Shown here piece after piece: positions 1 to 7,481 of a stretch of DNA of 13,389 bases. The notes under the pieces were generated by a model, which was not told the origin of the DNA, ran no database searches, and was given only the letters and a program-made list of their open reading frames with translations. Where the stretch lies: the NCBI GenBank assembly GCA_003451715.1, contig DMJN01000177.1:1-13389 (forward strand), in the 5' to 3' direction. This DNA is from Gammaproteobacteria bacterium. Lineage in GTDB: Bacteria > Pseudomonadota > Gammaproteobacteria > Pseudomonadales > Pseudohongiellaceae. The translations under genes were made by a program, and so were the position numbers. Numbering within the stretch: position 1 is the first letter of the stretch; each line of letters starts with the position of its first letter.

Positions 1-381
1 GGTGTCCGGGAAGTCGTGCTGCAAAGAAACCCGCAAGGTCACTATGTCTCCGGCGGAAAGATCAATGGTGTACCGGTCACTTTTTTGTTAGACACTGGAG
101 CGACGGATGTGGCAATTCCTGCCCGCATAGCACAAGCCGCCGGCCTGGAGCGCGGCTACGCCACCCAGGCGGCCACCGCCAACGGCGTGATCACCGTGTA
201 CTCCACAAAGGTCGATGAGCTGTTGCTGGGTAACATCCAGCTGCATGATATTTCAGCCAGCATTACTCCTAGCATGGGAGGCGAGACCATCCTGTTAGGC
301 ATGAGCGCACTGCAGCAGGTTGAGTTCGCGCAACGGGGCTCTCAGCTGACACTACGATACCACCCGGGCTCCCTGAACTAA
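1..381 (+). CDS. retropepsin-like aspartic protease (clan AA), 5'-truncated by window edge
   Basis: The frame is open from the first base, so the N-terminus, probably including a membrane anchor, lies outside the window. A GTG at 16 is available, but the conserved domain already begins before it. The visible part carries the Asp-Thr-Gly-Ala-Thr active-site motif at nucleotides 91-105, preceded by the family's typical hydrophobic strand (VTFLLDTGAT). The second conserved patch, ILLGMSALQQVEFAQRG, lies near the C-terminus. This is the single-domain bacterial retropepsin-like family (TIGR02281 type), which is expected to act as a homodimer with one catalytic Asp per chain. Its substrate is not known to me. 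The stop codon overlaps the nadC start by one base (TAATG), which indicates co-transcription and translational coupling with nadC. Confidence 0.85.
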   Translation, partial: GVREVVLQRNPQGHYVSGGKINGVPVTFLLDTGATDVAIPARIAQAAGLERGYATQAATANGVITVYSTKVDELLLGNIQLHDISASITPSMGGETILLGMSALQQVEFAQRGSQLTLRYHPGSLN

Positions 382-1214
382 TGGCTATATCATTACCTAA
401 GGACATTGCTGTCATTGTACGAAACGCCCTGGCTGAGGATGTAGGCAGCGGAGATATCACCGCAGAGCTGATCCCAGCAGAGAAACCGGCAAGCGCCAGG
501 CTGATCAGCCGAGAAGCCGGAATTTTGTGTGGTATCCCCTGGGCCGATGAGGTGTTCTCACAACTGGACAACACCGTGACTCTTCAGTGGCAAGTTCAGG
601 AAGGTAGTAGATTCGAGGCGAACCAATTACTCGCCCGACTGAGTGGGCCCGCCAGGGCGCTGTTGAGTGGTGAACGAACTGCCCTGAATTTCCTGCAAAC
701 TCTGTCCGGCACGGCAAGTTATACACATTACCTGGCTTCCCTGGTGGCTCACACCGAAGTGCATCTGCTGGATACCCGAAAAACCCTGCCTGGACTGCGT
801 AGCGCGCAAAAATACGCCGTTCGAACAGGAGGTGGCTACAACCATCGCATGGGATTATTCGATGCTTACCTTATTAAGGAGAACCACATCGCAGCCTGTG
901 GCAGCATCGAAGCGGCAATAAGCGCTGCACGTGAACTGAATCCAGAATTGCCCCTGGAAGTCGAAGTGCAGGATCTGCCGCAGCTGCAACAGGCTTTGCA
1001 GGCAGGCGCCGACATAATCCTGCTGGATAATTTCGAATTGATGCAATTAACCGAAGCAGTTGCCACCAATCACGGTCAATGTAAACTGGAAGCATCTGGC
1101 AGTATCGATAAAGACTCACTGGTCAAGATTGCAGAAACTGGCGTAGACTATATTTCGATTGGTGCCTTGACCAAACACTACCGGGCGATTGACCTGTCGA
1201 TGTTATTGGATTGA
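381..1214 (+). CDS. nadC: nicotinate-nucleotide pyrophosphorylase (quinolinate phosphoribosyltransferase)
   Basis: NadC converts quinolinate and PRPP to nicotinate mononucleotide, CO2 and pyrophosphate in cytosolic de novo NAD synthesis. The 277 residues match the usual family length. Visible signatures are EDVGSGDIT near the N-terminus, GERTALNFLQTLSG, the DTRKT substrate-binding motif at residues 131-135, HRMGLFDAYLIKENH at 155-169, EVEVQDL, ILLDN, LEASGSI and the C-terminal VDYISIGALT barrel strand. The start overlaps the preceding stop by one base and has no clear Shine-Dalgarno sequence, so translational coupling is likely. In enterobacteria and pseudomonads nadC lies beside the pilin gene. 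Here about 6 kb of other genes separate the two. Confidence 0.97.
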   Translation: MAISLPKDIAVIVRNALAEDVGSGDITAELIPAEKPASARLISREAGILCGIPWADEVFSQLDNTVTLQWQVQEGSRFEANQLLARLSGPARALLSGERTALNFLQTLSGTASYTHYLASLVAHTEVHLLDTRKTLPGLRSAQKYAVRTGGGYNHRMGLFDAYLIKENHIAACGSIEAAISAARELNPELPLEVEVQDLPQLQQALQAGADIILLDNFELMQLTEAVATNHGQCKLEASGSIDKDSLVKIAETGVDYISIGALTKHYRAIDLSMLLD

Positions 1215-1272
1215 GTCACTTGAAGGACTCCGAAAGAGAGTCATACTACGAGCCTGTACCTGAACCGAATTC

Positions 1273-1280
1273 GGGAGGGA
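1273..1280 (+). promoter_or_regulatory. ribosome binding site of the HNH nuclease gene
   Basis: GGGAGGGA lies a few bases before ATG 1283. It is the strongest Shine-Dalgarno-like sequence near this gene, and it decides the start against the in-frame TTG at 1211, which overlaps the nadC stop. Confidence 0.7.
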
Positions 1281-1282
1281 AT

Positions 1283-1981
1283 ATGTACGGAAAATCCTGC
1301 TTGACAAGTGTCAGTGCCATCTGCCTGTGGCTGCTGCCGACGGTATTATTCGGGCATGCGGGCAGCCTCGATCTGAATGGTGGTCATTATTATGGCCCCT
1401 CCTACCATTGCCACATGACTGCCTGTGAAATGCCTGATACGTTCAATATCGGCCGCAGTAGCCGGGATAGCCTGCTCACGGATTACCGGAGCAGGGAAAA
1501 ATTCTTCAATGAGGATGATTGGTCGTTCGAAGAGGATTTCGATGAGGACTGTCAGTCGACGCGACAGGAAATGCTCATCCTTACCAGTAAATCAGAAGTG
1601 AGATACACAAACCCGAGAAATTGTGTGGTACGCACCGGGGAATGGCTGGATGAGTATACCGGTGAGACGTTTACGGTAGCCGTGCAGATCGATATCGATC
1701 ATATTATTCCCCGCATGTATGCACATACTCACGGTGGTGATCGCTGGATGCCGGAAAAGAAACTCATGTTTGCCAACGATCCTCTCAACATGGTGCTCGT
1801 GGAAAAACGTGAAATCAGGCGAAAACGAGACCGGGGGCCGAATCGCTATCTACCGCGTGATGAATTTCAATGTGAATATGTGACACTGTGGGAAGCCCTG
1901 GCGGAGAAATATGATTTGCAACTGGAATCCGGCGACCTCAGCGCAATCAGCCGTGTAAAGAGAGACTGTCCTGAGGAGTAG
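1283..1981 (+). CDS. secreted HNH-family nuclease (DUF1524 / GmrSD C-terminal type)
   Basis: I chose ATG 1283 because it follows a strong GGGAGG (1273-1278) and yields a signal peptide: residues 1-26 are hydrophobic and end in a plausible FGHA cleavage site. An upstream in-frame TTG at 1211 would bury that signal. The 232-residue product has a Tyr-His-Cys-His motif at 41-44, after GGHYYGPS, resembling the YHYH/YHCH segment often found in secreted bacterial nucleases. Its C-terminal half carries the ββα-metal nuclease core: IDHIIP with D139 and H140, then FANDPLN at 163-169, and a basic segment REIRRKRDRGPNRYLP. Three further Cys may form disulfides. It probably cleaves DNA or RNA in the periplasm or outside the cell, but the substrate is inferred from family only. 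It follows nadC closely and ends at a strong terminator. Confidence 0.82.
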   Translation: MYGKSCLTSVSAICLWLLPTVLFGHAGSLDLNGGHYYGPSYHCHMTACEMPDTFNIGRSSRDSLLTDYRSREKFFNEDDWSFEEDFDEDCQSTRQEMLILTSKSEVRYTNPRNCVVRTGEWLDEYTGETFTVAVQIDIDHIIPRMYAHTHGGDRWMPEKKLMFANDPLNMVLVEKREIRRKRDRGPNRYLPRDEFQCEYVTLWEALAEKYDLQLESGDLSAISRVKRDCPEE

Positions 1982-2005
1982 GGACGGACTGATTTTGCTC
2001 CAATC

Positions 2006-2038
2006 AAAAAAATGCCGAACAATGTTCGGCATTTTTTT
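2006..2038. terminator. bidirectional rho-independent terminator
   Basis: Two perfect 15-nt inverted arms, AAAAAAATGCCGAAC at 2006-2020 and its exact complement at 2024-2038, flank a 3-nt AAT loop. The GC-rich core is followed by a T7 run on the plus strand, and the A7 run provides the same on the minus strand. It sits between the convergent nuclease gene (stop 1981) and cytochrome gene (stop at 2051), so it can end transcription from both sides. Confidence 0.93.
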
Positions 2039-2050
2039 AATAGTCGAGTT

Positions 2051-2443
2051 TTACGGAGACTGGATGTTGATTAAATCCATCCCATTATCGGGATCCAGTT
2101 TAGTCTCACCAGCAGGGAAACCATTCTCCGACAGGATATAGGCAATGACGTCAGTGTACTCATCCAGCATCAGTGATCCTGGATTATCGGCCGGCATTGT
2201 GCCCATGATAGATTCCCAGAGATAGAGCAGCGGTTGATTATTCCAGGATTTCAGGGTATCCGTATAGAAGCGCATGTTGTGGCAGGTCGAACACTGTGCT
2301 TCATAAACCACCTCTCCAGAGGTGACCTGAGCTTCGGTAAACACGCCATCATTTACTGTCTTGTGCTGCGCCAGAGCAGCCTGTCCCGATAACAAGCACA
2401 TCAGCAAACTTACAAAACCTACTAATTTTACCGAATTTTTCAT
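2051..2443 (-). CDS. periplasmic monohaem cytochrome c
   Basis: The 130-residue protein starts with a clear Sec signal peptide (basic MKNSVK, hydrophobic 7-19, cleavage likely after ALA at 23-25). It has one haem-attachment motif CSTCH at residues 51-55. The probable distal axial ligand is Met83 in the IMGTMPADNPGSL segment, followed by a helix LDEYTDVIAYILSENGFPAG typical of class I cytochrome c domains fused to or paired with periplasmic dehydrogenases. It is expected to carry electrons in the periplasm, but no partner dehydrogenase is visible in the window. The start is preceded by AGAGGA at good spacing. It is transcribed alone and converges on the nuclease gene across the shared terminator. 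Confidence 0.9.
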   Translation of the reverse strand: MKNSVKLVGFVSLLMCLLSGQAALAQHKTVNDGVFTEAQVTSGEVVYEAQCSTCHNMRFYTDTLKSWNNQPLLYLWESIMGTMPADNPGSLMLDEYTDVIAYILSENGFPAGETKLDPDNGMDLINIQSP

Positions 2444-2811
2444 GATTCATTCCTCTGTAGCAGAACTCTGTCGTCCTATACTACTGCCCTGATTCGATTA
2501 TCTAAAAACACTGTTCCTGTGCCGCATCATCATGCCCTGATTTGCTCCGACTAAAACCGGCGTAAACATAAACCACATACACCACTTTATCAAGTCTAAG
2601 CCCTCGGATCGCGGCCATGTGTGTGATTTTTTGTTACTTATTTCAATCATTTAAGTTGTGGCTTCAGAATAACTTCTTGCAAATGAACCCGAGCTTAATC
2701 AAATCGACACCACGCAGAAGAATGCAATCTCCCACCAATTTCCCAAGATTCGTTATACCCTTTCCCAGGCCTCCCCTATAATGCGGCATGCGCTGAAGGC
2801 AGGAGAAATGA
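2444..2811. other. 368-bp divergent intergenic region
   Basis: This spacer separates the minus-strand cytochrome gene from the plus-strand methyltransferase gene and must hold promoters for both. It is more AT-rich than the flanking genes in its middle part (about 2620-2700). I see no convincing gene, tRNA or long repeat. The only recognisable element is a TATAAT box near the methyltransferase end. Confidence 0.6.
2777..2782 (+). promoter_or_regulatory. possible sigma-70 -10 box for the methyltransferase/flippase-like pair
   Basis: A perfect TATAAT lies 30 bp before the ATG at 2812, and an AGGAG ribosome site (2801-2805) lies between them. No good TTGACA match exists at 16-18 bp spacing; the nearest is TTATAC at 2753-2758. 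The call therefore rests on the -10 sequence and its position. Confidence 0.4.
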
Positions 2812-3441
2812 ATGGCGTTTGATAAAGAGACTGCCACACCTGAAGAACTATGGAAGTTCTATATGGGAAAGTACCAGAACCCGAATCCAGCCGCCAAGTG
2901 GCTGACGGAAGGGTTCTTCAGCGCCTTAGGACGACTGCTAAAAGACCTGCCCCAGGACTCCCGCATTCTCGAGCTTGGTTGTGGTCCCGGGATCTCCACC
3001 CGACGAATTCTCGAATTGATACAGGATCAGTACCTGGAAGCTTCTGAATTTGAACAACGCCTGGTAGACCTGCTCCTCAAGAACGGTTTTCCCGTAACCC
3101 TGTCACAGGAATCTGCATACGAGATGCACCGCGCGGATGATGAGTTCGACTGCATACTCCTTCTGGAAGTACTGGAACACCTCGAAAACGTCGATCTTGC
3201 CCTATCCGAAATATTTCGGGTGGCCCGGCAAACAGTCATTATCTCTGTACCCAATGAGCCGCTGTGGCGAATATTGAATTTTATGAGGGGAAAATATTGG
3301 AGAGAATGGGGGAACACGCCAGGTCATATCAACCACTGGTCAAAAAAGCCACTGGTCAAACTACTTGCCCAGCATGGAAACATCAAAGCTGTTCTAAGCC
3401 CTACTCCGTGGACGATCGTGCAAGTGGATATGCATGATTGA
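2812..3441 (+). CDS. class I SAM-dependent methyltransferase
   Basis: The 209-residue protein has the Rossmann-type SAM-binding motif ILELGCGPG around residues 47-55, an acidic segment in strand 2 (YLEASEFEQ), and the post-core strand DCILLLEVLEHLENVDLAL typical of Methyltransf_11/25-like enzymes. TVIISVPNEP then marks strand 5. The acceptor is unknown. Similar enzymes beside glycosyltransferases often methylate sugars, lipids or quinones, but nothing here decides. The start is ATG 2812 with AGGAG six bases upstream; an overlapping ATG at 2808 opens only a 4-codon frame. The gene overlaps the next one by 8 nt, so the two products are probably made together. Confidence 0.85.
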   Translation: MAFDKETATPEELWKFYMGKYQNPNPAAKWLTEGFFSALGRLLKDLPQDSRILELGCGPGISTRRILELIQDQYLEASEFEQRLVDLLLKNGFPVTLSQESAYEMHRADDEFDCILLLEVLEHLENVDLALSEIFRVARQTVIISVPNEPLWRILNFMRGKYWREWGNTPGHINHWSKKPLVKLLAQHGNIKAVLSPTPWTIVQVDMHD

Positions 3442-4390
3442 TTCGAAGAGCAAAGCGGGTTTAATACGAGCCACAATTATCGTTGTACTGATGATGTGTC
3501 TGTGCGTGGCGGCACTATTTCTGGTCAATTCTTATTCTTTGGCCGACATCGGCCTGATCCTGGAAAGCGAACTCTTGCTTCCGGCGGTACTGCTGCAGAT
3601 CATATCAATTATGCTGTTCATTCAGGCCTGGAAATTTTTACTCTCGATGGACACGCGCATTAGATTCAGTTTCCTGGAATGCACATCTCATATCGGCGTA
3701 ACACTCATGGGAAAATATATACCAGGAAAAATTTGGGGTCTGGTGGGTCGGAGTTATTTGTTAACGCGCCGTGGGCACAGTAAAAGCGATGCTGTAAATC
3801 TATTAGTTGCCGACCAGTTTCTGACATTTTACTCCGGCATTGCCGTAGGAACTATCGTGCTGCTGGCCTACTTCTCTGGCGTTACAGCGATCGCCACGTT
3901 GCTGGTCTTCGTTGTATGCTCCCCGTACATCATCAAGAGCTATGACTCGATCATTCAAAGAGTGTTTAGATGGAGTAAATTGTTTCTTAAGAGGCTGTCT
4001 GCAGAAATAGAACCCGAGGTAATCACGATACACCGAACATTTTTTGGCATCAGCCTGCTGAGTTACCTCATACATTGGCTGCTGATATCGTTGGTGCTGT
4101 GCCTGCTTTTCTATCCGGTGATAGCTTTCGATTTGCCGAGAAACTCATTGTTGATTGTCGCGGCTATTCCACTGGCTATGTTGTCGGGTTTCATTGCGTT
4201 GTGGGCGCCAGGAGGAGTCGGCGTACGCGAAGCGGTAATCGTGCTAATTTTGAGTCTTAATCTGCCCGTCAAGATCGCGCTGAGTGTGGCTATTACCTAT
4301 CGCCTGTTATGTGTGTTGAATGATCTTTGCACGGGGTGCTTTGCCGTGTACTTCTTCTCTCGATCGGGCTCTTCTCTAATCGAAAAGTAA
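3434..4390 (+). CDS. flippase-like integral membrane protein (LPG synthase TM / AglD-like family)
   Basis: The 318-residue protein is almost entirely hydrophobic, with about eight predicted membrane spans. It carries the two signatures of the lysylphosphatidylglycerol-synthase transmembrane (UPF0104/AglD-like) family: GKYIPGKIWG at residues 93-102 and LWAPGGVGVRE at 256-266. It lacks the cytosolic aminoacyltransferase domain, so it is the membrane-only version. In other organisms such proteins are linked to export or flipping of lipids and lipid-linked sugars and are often encoded beside glycosyltransferases. The precise activity is not established for this protein. It overlaps the methyltransferase gene by 8 nt and converges on the GT2 gene with only 5 bp between stops. 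Confidence 0.8.
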   Translation: MIDSKSKAGLIRATIIVVLMMCLCVAALFLVNSYSLADIGLILESELLLPAVLLQIISIMLFIQAWKFLLSMDTRIRFSFLECTSHIGVTLMGKYIPGKIWGLVGRSYLLTRRGHSKSDAVNLLVADQFLTFYSGIAVGTIVLLAYFSGVTAIATLLVFVVCSPYIIKSYDSIIQRVFRWSKLFLKRLSAEIEPEVITIHRTFFGISLLSYLIHWLLISLVLCLLFYPVIAFDLPRNSLLIVAAIPLAMLSGFIALWAPGGVGVREAVIVLILSLNLPVKIALSVAITYRLLCVLNDLCTGCFAVYFFSRSGSSLIEK

Positions 4391-4395
4391 ATTCA

Positions 4396-5253
4396 TCATT
4401 TCCTATCACTGTCTTTATAGATGAGGACAGTAATCTGTTCCGACACCAGGCCTATCAGGAATACAACAATAGCCGTCATAAATAGCACAGCACTCATATT
4501 GGTAAACCTGCCCTGGGTAGTATACGTGTACATATAATATGCGAATCCAGTGAAGAAGAATCCAGCGGAGGTAGGCAGGAAGATTTTCAGCGGTGAGTAA
4601 AGAGATCCAACCTTAAAAATTATAACCAGGAATCGGATGCCATCCTTAAGCAACGATATATGACTCTCTCCCAAGCGTGTTTCAGTCTGAATCGGTACGT
4701 AGCCCACTGAATACCCGGCCCTGAAGAAGGCCATGGTGCAGGTGGTGGGATATGAGAATCCATTTGGTAATAAGTAAAGAAATTCCCGAAATTTTTCTGC
4801 TTTGACTGTGCGAAATCCTGAAGTCAGATCCTGTATTTTATGCCCGGTGATAGTGCTTGCGAGCTTGTTGTAGATTCCATTGGCGATTGCACGATAGGAG
4901 TCTGCCTGGGATTTATTATCCCGGGCTCCAACTACCATGTCATAGCCTTTCTCCAATTCCTTTAACAGCTGCGGTATATCCTCCGGTTTATGTTGCGCGT
5001 CTCCATCCAGGAACACAATTACCTCTCCATTTGCAATCTTGGCTCCGGTTTTAATGGCGGCACCATTCCCTTTGCTATAGGGATGGGAGATAACCGTGAC
5101 TCCATTTTCCTCACAGACTTGTTGCGTATCATCCGTTGAACCGTCGTTCACCACTATGCATTCGGCTTCACCGATCACAGCCTTCAAGCGAGGCAAGAAT
5201 TGCTGGAGATTCTGTGCTTCATTTTTGGCTGGAATTACTACGGATAAGTTCAT
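4396..5253 (-). CDS. family 2 glycosyltransferase, polyprenyl-phosphate hexose synthase-like
   Basis: The 285-residue protein starts with the GT-A fold signature NLSVVIPAKNEAQNL. Nucleotide-binding VVNDGSTDDT follows at 34-43, metal-binding FLDGDAQH at 81-88, and the DLTSGFRTV segment at 142-150 that is typical of dolichyl-phosphate mannose/glucose synthase relatives. Two membrane spans follow (about 222-245 and 253-276). Such enzymes transfer a sugar from a nucleotide donor to undecaprenyl phosphate on the cytosolic face; the sugar cannot be read from the sequence. No Shine-Dalgarno is evident, but the N-terminus is canonical. It lies 32 bp downstream of the GT-C gene on the same strand, so one could make the lipid-linked donor that the other uses. 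Confidence 0.88.
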   Translation of the reverse strand: MNLSVVIPAKNEAQNLQQFLPRLKAVIGEAECIVVNDGSTDDTQQVCEENGVTVISHPYSKGNGAAIKTGAKIANGEVIVFLDGDAQHKPEDIPQLLKELEKGYDMVVGARDNKSQADSYRAIANGIYNKLASTITGHKIQDLTSGFRTVKAEKFREFLYLLPNGFSYPTTCTMAFFRAGYSVGYVPIQTETRLGESHISLLKDGIRFLVIIFKVGSLYSPLKIFLPTSAGFFFTGFAYYMYTYTTQGRFTNMSAVLFMTAIVVFLIGLVSEQITVLIYKDSDRK

Positions 5254-5285
5254 AATGTTTACAAATAATGATTTACTATTTTGGA

Positions 5286-7226
5286 TCAGTTCGCCACATC
5301 GAGTCGCTGAAAGTCATTTTCCAGCCTGCTGATTTCACTCATAACAGAAGGCAGCAATGGATTACGAGATTGATCGGCTAGCTTGGCCCGCTCTAAAAAT
5401 ACTAGGGACTCACCATAATTACCAGCCGAGGCAGAGAGTATTGCCTGACGAATTGGGATCTGAGGCACAGGATTGAGCTCAAACGCCCTTGTTAAACTAA
5501 TAAGAGCCTGGTTCAGCATCCCATAAAATACATACAAATCCGAAAAAAAGACTTGGTAGCTGGACCGTCTGGGAGTAGAGAGGGAAAATTCCCCGATGCG
5601 GGTAAACAGCTTGACCAGGGTCTGCAGATCTGGGTAATCACATCTTCGACTGATCAAGTTTTCCAGAAGGATGCGCAGATGATGGTTGATATCGTCTCTG
5701 TAATATTCAAGATCAGGATTCGCTGAGATATCAGCCAGGGAATACGTAACAGTAAGGCCACTCTCGCAGGCATAATTCCATTGATTCAGTAGTACAGTCA
5801 CCTCATTCGGATGGTAGCTTCGCGCGATTTCAATCCGCTCCATGGCGGCTTCGGGCAAATCCACTACGCGGAGGTATTCTGAATAAGTTAGTTGGGCACG
5901 AATTGAATCGGGCCGCTGTTCCGCCCAGTAGGAGTAAAGTACCGCCGCCTCACTCCACAGATTGGTCAGAGCCCAGGTCGACCAGGCAGCCAGGAAGGCA
6001 ATTACAGCCAGAAGAATTCGTAGGGATTGTTTCAGATGTTCGGCAATATTCGAGGATAGCCCTTGCCTGAAATACCATGCGACGGCAAATATTGGACCCA
6101 CCATTGCCAGATAATTTCTATGCTCGAAGTAAATCTCCAAGGGCATATAGCTGGATTCCAGCAGGTGCATCGGAAAAAACCACAATACGGCAAAGCTGTA
6201 AACGGGAATTTTACGACGCCAAATGAATGCACTGCTGAGAAGCGCTGCGATAAACAGCAACGATGGTAAAGTCGTTATAGGATCGAGCAGGCTTCTGGAA
6301 ATCGCGAAATTGTCATAAAACAGCCCGTTACCGAATGCGGTAGGCACCAGTATCTTCCATAGATACGCCGACAGTACCCGGGTCTGCGTCAGTAATCGCT
6401 CTCCCAGATGAAAATCTCTCGTTTCATATAAGACCAGGCTGTCCGGTGCGCTAACTGCGAGATAGGCAACCACTATCAGCAGCGGAAGCAACACACCAAC
6501 CCTGTACCACCAGCGATGAAGCCCGATTAGAGGCTGCTGCCAGAAAAATAACAGCTCCATCGATACGATTAGCAACAACAACAGAGCCCCGTTTTCCTTG
6601 CTGAGTAGTGATAGTAGTGCAAAGGGGAACAGCGCGAGGCATAACAATGCAGTGGCAGCCCTCGGGCTATACTCAATCACCCGCCGGGCACTCAAGTAGC
6701 ACACCAGTGAGAGGCTGGCGAACAGAGCCATGAGCTGCGTCATCCGTTGGATCACGTAGAGTGTGGTACTGGTGTTTAATGGGTGCAGTAACCACAAAGC
6801 GGTGACTAGCAATGCCAACTGGCCGCTGTGGGCTTGCGACATGTTCAGATGTTGAGCCAGAAGAAAGCAGAACCAGCAAATGGCAAGCCCGCAGAGGCAA
6901 TGGATCATCAGGTTGGTGTATTTCATGGCCGGTGGGTAGGGGGGCCAATCCTGGGCATCGATAAGAAAGGACAGCATCGACACAGGTCGTCCGGTGGGTC
7001 CGGCGCTGTTACTAAACACAAACTGCCGCAGTGTCTCCAGGCTGTTCACTCCCCCATTTTCGCCCAAGGGTCTCAGATTCGAAATATCATCCAGTAGCAA
7101 CGGGCTGGTCATGCCGGGCCAATAGAGTGCCAGGGTGAGCAAAACCAACACTGCCAGCCCAATCCCGAAATAGACTTCAGTACCAGCGGGGCGACTAAAA
7201 AAGCTCAAGTAATGCTTGTTTTCCAT
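5286..7226 (-). CDS. GT-C glycosyltransferase with TPR-like C-terminus (TMTC/PMT-like)
   Basis: The 646-residue protein has about ten membrane spans in residues 18-425, then a soluble, helix-rich tail of about 220 residues that looks like degenerate TPRs. Several motifs match the TMTC/PMT-like GT-C layout. An acidic pair LLLDD at 43-47 sits in the first periplasmic loop, where GT-C enzymes place catalytic or metal-binding residues. GRPVSMLSF follows at about 79-87, then HPLNTSTTLYVIQRM at about 148-162, LSKENG at about 209-214, and EHRNYLAMVGP at about 369-379. Enzymes of this type use lipid-phosphate sugars on the outer face of the membrane to glycosylate proteins or glycans. It is the first gene of a minus-strand pair with the GT2 and is divergent from the pilins. 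Its acceptor is unknown. Confidence 0.78.
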   Translation of the reverse strand: MENKHYLSFFSRPAGTEVYFGIGLAVLVLLTLALYWPGMTSPLLLDDISNLRPLGENGGVNSLETLRQFVFSNSAGPTGRPVSMLSFLIDAQDWPPYPPAMKYTNLMIHCLCGLAICWFCFLLAQHLNMSQAHSGQLALLVTALWLLHPLNTSTTLYVIQRMTQLMALFASLSLVCYLSARRVIEYSPRAATALLCLALFPFALLSLLSKENGALLLLLIVSMELLFFWQQPLIGLHRWWYRVGVLLPLLIVVAYLAVSAPDSLVLYETRDFHLGERLLTQTRVLSAYLWKILVPTAFGNGLFYDNFAISRSLLDPITTLPSLLFIAALLSSAFIWRRKIPVYSFAVLWFFPMHLLESSYMPLEIYFEHRNYLAMVGPIFAVAWYFRQGLSSNIAEHLKQSLRILLAVIAFLAAWSTWALTNLWSEAAVLYSYWAEQRPDSIRAQLTYSEYLRVVDLPEAAMERIEIARSYHPNEVTVLLNQWNYACESGLTVTYSLADISANPDLEYYRDDINHHLRILLENLISRRCDYPDLQTLVKLFTRIGEFSLSTPRRSSYQVFFSDLYVFYGMLNQALISLTRAFELNPVPQIPIRQAILSASAGNYGESLVFLERAKLADQSRNPLLPSVMSEISRLENDFQRLDVAN

Positions 7227-7335
7227 CTTTGATTTAGCGGCTCTGGCCAGTGAATCCGTAGTATAATGAGGTCAGTGCTTGCCGGGTAACCCGACACCGT
7301 GCCCCGGCAAAGCCATTCGGCAAAGATTGCTCCAA

Positions 7336-7354
7336 AGTGACAATTATTGTCACT
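7336..7354. promoter_or_regulatory. perfect 19-bp palindrome, candidate operator
   Basis: AGTGACAATTATTGTCACT has 9-nt perfect arms around a single central T (7345). It lies in the 255-bp divergent region, 109 bp from the GT-C start (7226) and 127 bp from the pilA1 ATG (7482). The size and symmetry suit a dimeric transcription factor. There is no T-tract, so it is not a terminator. Which regulator binds is unknown. Confidence 0.5.
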
Positions 7355-7481
7355 AACTACCCTGAAAAGAACTGGCAGAATTCGGGGTGTATACCTGGCA
7401 AGCGTGTACGACTTTAGACATTACACTTACAACAACAGACAAGCATACTCATTGAAATTGATAGAAACTGGAGATAGACAA

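Noticed and set aside
1211..1282. TTG start at 1211 for the HNH nuclease, overlapping nadC
   Set aside because: It would place 24 hydrophilic residues before the signal peptide. ATG 1283 has a strong GGGAGG.
2808..2822. Alternative ATG at 2808 before the methyltransferase
   Set aside because: It is out of frame and opens only four codons before TGA. ATG 2812 has better spacing to AGGAG.
3333..3360. 12-bp direct repeat CCACTGGTCAAA within the methyltransferase gene
   Set aside because: The two copies are read in different frames and simply encode NHWSKKPLVK; probably coincidence.
7347..7481. N-terminal extension of pilA1 from an upstream in-frame start at 7347
   Set aside because: It would put 45 residues before a perfect prepilin leader and begins inside the palindrome. 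The ATG at 7482 has a ribosome site and the normal leader length.
7227..7481. Sigma-54 promoter for pilA1, as in Pseudomonas, or a sigma-70 promoter around TATAAT at 7262-7267
   Set aside because: No GG-N10-GC pair with flanking consensus was found. The TATAAT has no -35 partner at normal spacing and lies 215 bp from the start codon.
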